From: Serpens sp035306625
GTDB taxonomy: Bacteria > Pseudomonadota > Gammaproteobacteria > Pseudomonadales > Pseudomonadaceae
Assembly (NCBI GenBank): GCA_035306625.1
Contig: DATGNS010000080.1
Location: forward strand, 1 to 25,915
Direction of reading: 5' to 3'
DNA: 25,915 nucleotides
A program made the position numbers and the translations under genes. Below, in pieces: positions 9,574 through 14,060 of the stretch. Under the pieces are notes generated by a model. It was not told the DNA's origin. It saw nothing but the letters and a program-made list of their open reading frames with translations, and made no database searches. How positions within the stretch are numbered: the first letter of the stretch is position 1; the number at the start of each line of letters is the position of its first letter.

Positions 9574-9798
9574 TCAGTTCATCTTGCTGTCGCTGCGCGC
9601 TTCGGCAGCCTTGGCAAGATCCTTGGCCATGCGCTCGAGTTCGCGCTGGAACACTTCGTCGGAATAAGTGGATTTCTTTCGCCAGGGTTTGCGGCCCGGA
9701 TCGGGCTGCGCGGCGTAAGTGATGATTTCCCCGCCATAGACTTCCTTATAGCGGCTGGCTTGGCGTTCAAGTTCGGCACGAAGTTCTTCTTTGGTCAC
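9574..9798 (-). CDS. Conserved-looking 74-residue charged protein, function unknown
   Basis: I do not recognise a named function. The protein is 74 residues, rich in Glu/Lys/Arg and Ala, with no signal peptide or membrane segment. Two likely helices (about 2-20, EELRAELERQASRYKEVYG, and about 46-66, SDEVFQRELERMAKDLAKA) flank a middle segment with PDPGRKPWRKKSTY. It starts with GTG at 9798, preceded by AGGA with 4-5 bases of spacing, and a perfect TATAAT lies about 100 bases upstream on the same strand. Those signals and the sensible composition make it a real gene rather than a chance frame. It is tail to tail with the HerA-like gene. Confidence 0.75.
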   Translation of the reverse strand: MTKEELRAELERQASRYKEVYGGEIITYAAQPDPGRKPWRKKSTYSDEVFQRELERMAKDLAKAAEARSDSKMN

Positions 9799-10128
9799 GA
9801 TTTCCTGTCTTCAGTACGGTTGACGAATAAAGATGCCGAAGGCATCGGTTGGAAAAGTAACGGGTCCTAATGCGAGACGGCTTCTCGACGGGCCTGCTGG
9901 AATTATATGCCGGGTAATGAAAAACAGCCTGCGGGTCCGCTTGTTGCTAGCGTGATCGAGAACCCGGCAACGCCCTGACGGCGCGAGGAAAGAAGATAGC
10001 GATTCGGCCGCAAGGCGGCGAGTCCCGAGGGGCGCCGTCACCTGTCGTCCGCTCAACCTTTTGCCGCTGGCCAGTCGAGGCGTGTTTACATTATCGTAGT
10101 GTCACCTTTGATCCGCCTGGAAGTCATG
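9799..10128. other. 330-base intergenic region with promoter and structured elements
   Basis: No gene is supported here. On the minus strand it holds the -10 (9902-9907) and leader of the 74-aa gene, including a perfect 6-bp hairpin GATGCC/GGCATC (9832-9846) in that leader. It also holds a long-range 9-bp inverted repeat (9976-9984 with 10032-10040) around a smaller nested hairpin GCCGC-AAG-GCGGC. The last 60 bases are T-richer (CTTTTGCCG, GTTTACATTATCG) and probably contain the promoter of the ZapB/ZapA-like pair, though no well-spaced -35/-10 could be fixed. Confidence 0.5.
9902..9907 (-). promoter_or_regulatory. Candidate -10 box for the 74-aa gene
   Basis: A perfect TATAAT on the minus strand (ATTATA on plus) in the context CCGGCATATAATTCC. 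The -35 region 17 bases upstream (GGCTGT) is weak. It gives a leader of about 95 bases before the GTG at 9798. Confidence 0.5.
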
Positions 10129-10392
10129 ATGTTGGAAGAAACCCTCGCGCAAATGGAGCAACTTATTGGTGATCTGCTCACCCAGAATCAGCAATTGCTG
10201 GCCAGTCAGGCCGAGTTGACCGAAGCCCTGGCGCAGATCAAGGAAGAGAACGACACCCTGCAATTGCAGGTCATGGAAATGGAAGAAAAACAGGGTATTG
10301 TGGTGGCCCGTCTGCAGGCCATGCTGCAGCGGGCCGGCAAGCAGGTAGCCGCCCCGGCAACCGGCACAGGTAATGTCATCGCCAGCGCATGA
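10129..10392 (+). CDS. ZapB-like small coiled-coil protein
   Basis: This encodes about 87 residues that form one long coiled coil through about residue 68: MLEETLAQMEQLIGDLL, then TQNQQLLASQAELTEALAQI and EENDTLQLQVMEMEEKQ, with Leu/Met/Ile at heptad-like positions. A short Ala/Gly/Thr-rich tail follows. This is the layout of ZapB and related division-associated coiled-coil proteins, and the next gene is ZapA-like, as in Pseudomonas ZapA neighbourhoods. The start is ambiguous among GTG 10099, ATG 10126 and ATG 10129; 10129 has the best spacing to GGAAG. Its stop overlaps the ZapA-like start (ATGA), so the two are translationally coupled. A role in FtsZ-ring assembly is inference. Confidence 0.75.
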   Translation: MLEETLAQMEQLIGDLLTQNQQLLASQAELTEALAQIKEENDTLQLQVMEMEEKQGIVVARLQAMLQRAGKQVAAPATGTGNVIASA

Positions 10393-10694
10393 GCAACGAT
10401 AACGCAGTCTCGGTTCTGAACTTCTTCGGCCGCGACTATACCCTCAAGGCTCCGAGCGGGAAGCAGAAGCTTCTCGAGGAATCGGCTGCGTTGTTGCGTG
10501 CTCATATCGCTGACATCCAGCACAAGCGGCCCACCCTGCGCTCGGACGAGCTGCTGCTGCTGGCCGCCCTCAGTGTCTGCTCCGCGCATCTGGAGATGCA
10601 GGAGCAGCACCGTCAGCAGCTGGAGGCCGTCGAGCAGCGCCTGCTGGCCACCCGCGACCGCATCCAGCTGCAGCTCGACCTGGCCGCCGGCTGA
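10389..10694 (+). CDS. ZapA-like cell-division-associated protein
   Basis: This encodes a 101-residue protein with the ZapA layout. An N-terminal beta-hairpin (AVSVLNFFGRDYTLKAP, about 5-21) is followed by an amphipathic helix (KQKLLEESAALLRAHIADI, about 25-43) and a long C-terminal coiled coil (about 52-96, with ELLLLAALSVCSAHLEM then EQHRQQLEAVEQRLLATRD). In canonical ZapA the hairpin reads close to VTVQILGKEYLIACP and the helix begins near SAARYLD; this copy is clearly divergent, so it may be a second paralogue rather than the main zapA, which in Pseudomonas normally sits by 6S RNA. No 6S RNA is seen here. ZapA crosslinks FtsZ filaments at midcell. The start overlaps the upstream stop by four bases. 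Confidence 0.75.
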   Translation: MSNDNAVSVLNFFGRDYTLKAPSGKQKLLEESAALLRAHIADIQHKRPTLRSDELLLLAALSVCSAHLEMQEQHRQQLEAVEQRLLATRDRIQLQLDLAAG

Positions 10695-10708
10695 TTTCCC
10701 TCCTGACA

Positions 10709-10738
10709 CCGGTTTCACTGGCAGCCTGGTGAAAGCGG
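10709..10738 (+). terminator. Hairpin after the ZapB/ZapA-like pair
   Basis: CCGGTTTCAC pairs with GTGAAAGCGG except for one internal mismatch, with a 10-base loop, starting 15 bases after the ZapA-like stop. No T-run follows, so termination strength is doubtful. Confidence 0.35.
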
Positions 10739-10783
10739 TCGATACTCGATCCGTTCATTTCCCATTCCTTTGAGGAACCCTTG

Positions 10784-11329
10784 ATGAGACACCTCGTTGT
10801 TGCGGGGCTGGTGCTGACCCTGGCCGGTTGTGCCAATTCCGGCGCAGGCATGAATGAAGCCGCCCAGGTGGCGTCGGCCATCGCGTCCCAGTCGACTGCG
10901 GCCCAGCCGGGCACGCGTTCCACCATCACGGAGCTGATCGGCCTGTTCGCCGGCACGCCTGTTACCGGCCAGCAGGCGGTGGGTGGCACCGCCGCGCTGC
11001 TGGGGCTGGCGCAGAGCCAGCTGGGTGGTAACCAGTATGCACAGCTGGCCCAGCAGGTGCCGGGCCTGACCCAGCTCACCGGCAGCAATGCCATGGCCCC
11101 GCTGCAGAGCCTCGGGCTGCTGGGGAACGCCTATGGCGAGTCCCGCCTGGGCGAGGCGCTGAACAGCACGGGCAGCATGGCGGGCGTCAACCAGGCCTTC
11201 TCGGCCCTGGGCATGGACAGCAGCATGGTGGGTGTCTTCTCCAACCTGCTGCTGCAGTACTTCGGTGGCAAGGGAGTCAGCGCGCCGTTGCTGCAGAGCC
11301 TGGCCGGTGTCTGGGGTGTGCAGGGCTGA
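10784..11329 (+). CDS. DUF2780-type (VcgC/VcgE-like) lipoprotein
   Basis: This encodes a 181-residue protein with a lipoprotein signal peptide (MRHLVVAGLVLTLAGC, lipobox LAGC, lipidated Cys16). The mature part is rich in Ala, Gly, Gln, Ser and Leu and runs as several helical segments: a TITELIGLF stretch, then QQAVGGTAALLGLAQSQLG, QYAQLAQQVPGLTQL, and the C-terminal MVGVFSNLLLQYFGGKG and PLLQSLAGVW. That pattern matches DUF2780 proteins, which have no known function; the match is from memory. It is predicted periplasm-facing in the inner or outer membrane; Ala17 after the Cys favours the outer membrane. ATG 10784 is preferred to TTG 10781 because of GAGGA (10772-10776) 7 bases upstream. Confidence 0.82.
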   Translation: MRHLVVAGLVLTLAGCANSGAGMNEAAQVASAIASQSTAAQPGTRSTITELIGLFAGTPVTGQQAVGGTAALLGLAQSQLGGNQYAQLAQQVPGLTQLTGSNAMAPLQSLGLLGNAYGESRLGEALNSTGSMAGVNQAFSALGMDSSMVGVFSNLLLQYFGGKGVSAPLLQSLAGVWGVQG

Positions 11330-11334
11330 CACGC

Positions 11335-11379
11335 GTCTCTTGCGAGACTTTCCGCTCAGGCGCCGGCCGGCGCTTGAGC
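11335..11379 (+). terminator. Two tandem hairpins after the DUF2780 lipoprotein gene
   Basis: A 5-bp hairpin GTCTC-TTGC-GAGAC (11335-11348) followed by TTT is succeeded by a 26-base near-perfect inverted repeat (11354-11379; one G-T pair) of GCTCAGGCGCCGG with CCGGCGCTTGAGC. They lie between the lipoprotein gene and the convergent tRNA and could end transcription from either side. Confidence 0.5.
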
Positions 11380-11511
11380 CCAGCGATCGGACAGTCACCA
11401 GGGCAACGAGCCACGCACCGAGACAGGCATCATCCTGCATCCGGACAGGATGCGTCTGCGACGTGAAGGGAGAATTGATGCGTGGCCGAGGAACGGCCGA
11501 GAAGGAGAAGA

Positions 11512-11586
11512 TGGAGCGGGCGATGGGAATCGAACCCACGTCATGAGCTTGGGAAGCTCAGGTAATGGCCATTATACGACGCCCGC
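11512..11586 (-). tRNA. tRNA-Gly, anticodon CCC
   Basis: A 75-base cloverleaf read on the minus strand. Its acceptor stem is GCGGGCG/CGCCCGC, the T-arm contains GGTTCGATTCC, and the encoded 3' end is CCA preceded by discriminator U. The anticodon stem TGAGC/GCTCA encloses TTCCCAA, giving anticodon CCC. It closely resembles E. coli glyU in the anticodon arm and acceptor stem. It is a single tRNA, convergent with the DUF2780 gene. Confidence 0.97.
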
Positions 11587-11596
11587 AACGGGTGCA

Positions 11597-11625
11597 TTTT
11601 TACCAGAAGGCATCGGAAAAATGAA
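11597..11625 (-). promoter_or_regulatory. Candidate promoter of tRNA-Gly
   Basis: On the minus strand TTCATT (11620-11625), a 17-base spacer and TAAAAA (11597-11602) end 10 bases before the tRNA 5' end. The -35 is poor (3 of 6), the -10 is moderate (4 of 6), and the spacing is ideal. Confidence 0.35.
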
Positions 11626-11705
11626 GTCGTGAGCGCGGCTGTTGCAACATCTTGCGGCTGCACGGGTCCCATTTCTGTCCCGTTCACGATTGCGAGGACA
11701 CGCCC

Positions 11706-11954
11706 ATGCAAGCGCGTCTATCAGCCCTGCTTCCCGTCGTTGCGTTGCTGACCGCCTGCGCCGTCTCGACCCCACCCGCCACGGATTCGGCATTGGCCCG
11801 TTACGGCGCCAAGGCGCAGTTCACTCACTTCCGTCCCCTGCAGCCCGACTTCCGTGACCCGCCGGCCGGCGAGTATCGCCTGATCCAGGCGCGCGGCTAC
11901 GAAGGGCGGGGACAGATCAGCCACTATCGTTGGGTGCGCGTGCCCCTGGAGTGA
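11706..11954 (+). CDS. Small lipoprotein of unknown function
   Basis: This encodes an 82-residue protein with a lipoprotein signal (MQARLSALLPVVALLTAC, lipobox LTAC, lipidated Cys18). The mature 64 residues contain an Arg/Tyr-rich core (RPLQPDFRDPPAGEYRLI) and end ISHYRWVRVPLE, with no recognisable domain. An in-frame upstream start at 11652 is rejected because it would bury the signal peptide; ATG 11706 has GAGGA (11694-11698) 7 bases upstream. It lies between tRNA-Gly and the lapD-like gene, at the position where lapG sits in the classical lapG-lapD operon, but it has no Cys/His protease signature. I do not recognise it. Confidence 0.75.
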   Translation: MQARLSALLPVVALLTACAVSTPPATDSALARYGAKAQFTHFRPLQPDFRDPPAGEYRLIQARGYEGRGQISHYRWVRVPLE

Positions 11955-12045
11955 GGGCAGGCCGCAGCTGTCTGGCGAGGCACCAGGTACGAGGCTGGCG
12001 CTCGCCCGGCGGGCGCGAATGGCCGTTGCCGACTACGCTGTGGCG

Positions 12046-12051
12046 GATAAT
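12046..12051 (+). promoter_or_regulatory. Candidate -10 box for the lapD-like gene
   Basis: GATAAT in the context GCGGATAATGC, 48 bases before the start codon. A TTGCCG lies upstream but only 14 bases away, too close for a standard -35. Confidence 0.3.
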
Positions 12052-12098
12052 GCACCACGCTCGATTCACGGCTCGGCTGCCGGGCCACGGAGACAGGG

Positions 12099-14060
12099 AT
12101 GTCACTGTTCAAGCAATTGCTGCTGGCCATCGGCCTGCTTCTTACCCTGGCCTACGCGGGGATCTTTCTGGTGAGCCTGGAAAGTTCCCGGGCGCAACAG
12201 CTGGCGCAACTGCAATCCCATGCCCAGGACGCCGCCACGGCGCTTGGCCTGTCGCTCGGTGATCATCTGGACGACCCGCAGATGGCCGGGCTGCTGGTCA
12301 GCGCCATGTTCGACAGCGGTTATTTCGAACGCATCCGGGTGGTCGACCCCGCTGCCGGACAGGTTCTGGCCGAGCGCAGCGCAACGGCCGGCGCGAGTCG
12401 CGTACCGGCCTGGTTCGTGGGCCTGATCGACCTGCCGGCGGTGCAGGCGGAGGCGCTGGTCAGCCATGGCAGGCAGCAGGCTGCCCGGGTACAGGTGGAC
12501 GGCACCCCGCGTTTTGCCCTGGCCGCGCTCTGGAACATGGCACTGGGCAACCTGGTCTGGTTGCTCATCTGTGGCCTGATCGGCGCCGCGCTGGGCGGCT
12601 GGCTGCTGCGCCGGCAACTGCGTCCGCTGGCGGCCATGGCCCGGCAAGCCGAGGCGCTGGAACGTCGCGAGTTCATCTTGCAGCCGCGGCTGCCGTTCAG
12701 CCAGGAGCTGCGGCGTGCGGTTGTAGCCATGAATCGTCTGGTGGAGCGGCTGCGCGAGCAGTTTGCGGAGCATGCGCGGCGGGTCGAGGCGCTGCGCAGC
12801 GAGGCCTATGTCGATGCCCTGACCGGGCTGGCCAACCGGCGCAGCTTCGAGATGAGCCTGCGCGCCACCCTGGTGGACGAGGAGGCGGCGCGGCACGGCT
12901 TTCTGGCGGTGCTGCGTCTGCGGGACCTGAGTGAACTCAATCGCCGCCTGGGCGGCGAGGCGGTGGACGGGCTGATCTGCCATCTGGCCGGGCTGCTGCG
13001 GGACCGCAGCCCAGCGCTGCCCCAGGGCGCCCTGGCGGCTCGGGTGCGTGGCGGCGAGTTCGTCCTGCTGCTGCCGGGCCTGCTTGGCGAAGAGGCCGAG
13101 CACCTGGCAGAGGCGCTGCTGGAGGACCTGGCCGAGCTGCATGCCGCCACGCGCGAGGAGCCGCTGGCGCGCCTGGCCCTGGTGCCCTTTGCCGGCGGAG
13201 ACGACCTGCCGACCCTGATGCACCTCGCCGACGAGGCGCTGGCCGGCAGCGCCAGCCCCTGGCTGCGTCTGCAACGGGCCGGCTTCGACGATACCCTGGA
13301 AGAGCGTCATCTCTGGCTGGCCCGCCTTGAGCGGGCCCTCGAACAGCGCTTGTTCCAGCTGCATTTCCAGCCGGTGGTAGAGGCGCGGGACCCGGACAAC
13401 CTGCTGCACTACAAGGTGGTGGCCCGCCTGCCCGACGGTCAGGGCCGCTTCCTGCCGGCGGGTCGCTTCCTGCCCTGGCTGGAGCGCTTCGGCTGGCTGG
13501 CTCGCTTCGATCGCCTGATGCTGACGCTCGTCCTGGAGCAGATGGGGGCTCATCGTCTGCCCCTGGCCCTGAGCCTGTCCGGCGCCAGTCTGGAGTCGGC
13601 CCAGGCCCAGGCGGAGTTGCTGGCAGTGCTGCGCCGGCATACGGCGCTGAGCACCCGGCTGACCCTCGAGCTGAGCGGCAGCCAGCCGTTGCCCGCAGCC
13701 CGGCTGGAATCCCTGGCGCACAGCCTGCGCCGCCTGGGGTTCTCGCTCGGCCTGCAGCACTTCGGCGGCCGCTTCGGTGTGCTGGGCAACCTGTCGAGCC
13801 TGGGGCTGGCCTGGCTGAAGGTCGACGGCAGCTATGTCCAGCATCTCGATCAGCAGGAAGACAAGCGTCGCTTCCTGGCCGCCCTGCAGCAGGCGGCAGC
13901 CAGCATCGATGTGCCGCTGATTGCCGAGCGGGTGGAAACCGAGGCGGAGCTTCAGGCGCTGCGGGTACTGGGCTTCCAGGGCGTAATGGGACGGTTGTTC
14001 GGCGAGCCCGAGCCCTGGGCAGCGGTGCGACCACCGGTGCCCCTGGCCCGTCAGGCCTGA
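12099..14060 (+). CDS. lapD: LapD-type inner-membrane c-di-GMP receptor (degenerate GGDEF-EAL)
   Basis: This encodes 653 residues, the size of P. fluorescens LapD. One membrane helix (8-26), a periplasmic domain (about 27-150), a second helix (about 151-170), a HAMP linker, a GGDEF-like domain (about 236-390, with DALTGLANRRSF) and an EAL-like domain (about 405-645) are visible. Both enzyme motifs are degenerate: RGGEF at 318-322 for GGDEF and KVVAR at 439-443 for EAL, so it should bind but not make or cleave c-di-GMP. The binding-pocket segments AGRFLPWLERFGW (454-466) and ERVETE (610-615) are intact. In LapD, c-di-GMP binding makes the periplasmic domain hold LapG so the surface adhesin stays. 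Here residue 125 is Arg, where I recall the LapG-contacting Trp. Its stop overlaps that of the adhesin gene. Confidence 0.93.
   Translation: MSLFKQLLLAIGLLLTLAYAGIFLVSLESSRAQQLAQLQSHAQDAATALGLSLGDHLDDPQMAGLLVSAMFDSGYFERIRVVDPAAGQVLAERSATAGASRVPAWFVGLIDLPAVQAEALVSHGRQQAARVQVDGTPRFALAALWNMALGNLVWLLICGLIGAALGGWLLRRQLRPLAAMARQAEALERREFILQPRLPFSQELRRAVVAMNRLVERLREQFAEHARRVEALRSEAYVDALTGLANRRSFEMSLRATLVDEEAARHGFLAVLRLRDLSELNRRLGGEAVDGLICHLAGLLRDRSPALPQGALAARVRGGEFVLLLPGLLGEEAEHLAEALLEDLAELHAATREEPLARLALVPFAGGDDLPTLMHLADEALAGSASPWLRLQRAGFDDTLEERHLWLARLERALEQRLFQLHFQPVVEARDPDNLLHYKVVARLPDGQGRFLPAGRFLPWLERFGWLARFDRLMLTLVLEQMGAHRLPLALSLSGASLESAQAQAELLAVLRRHTALSTRLTLELSGSQPLPAARLESLAHSLRRLGFSLGLQHFGGRFGVLGNLSSLGLAWLKVDGSYVQHLDQQEDKRRFLAALQQAAASIDVPLIAERVETEAELQALRVLGFQGVMGRLFGEPEPWAAVRPPVPLARQA

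Noticed and set aside
10695..10783. 6S RNA (ssrS) downstream of the ZapA-like gene, as at the usual zapA locus
   Set aside because: The gap is only 89 bases and contains just one imperfect hairpin, too short for 6S RNA.
12102..13844. A 580-codon minus-strand open frame inside the lapD-like gene
   Set aside because: Gln/Arg/Pro-rich antisense shadow; the plus-strand frame has clear LapD domains.
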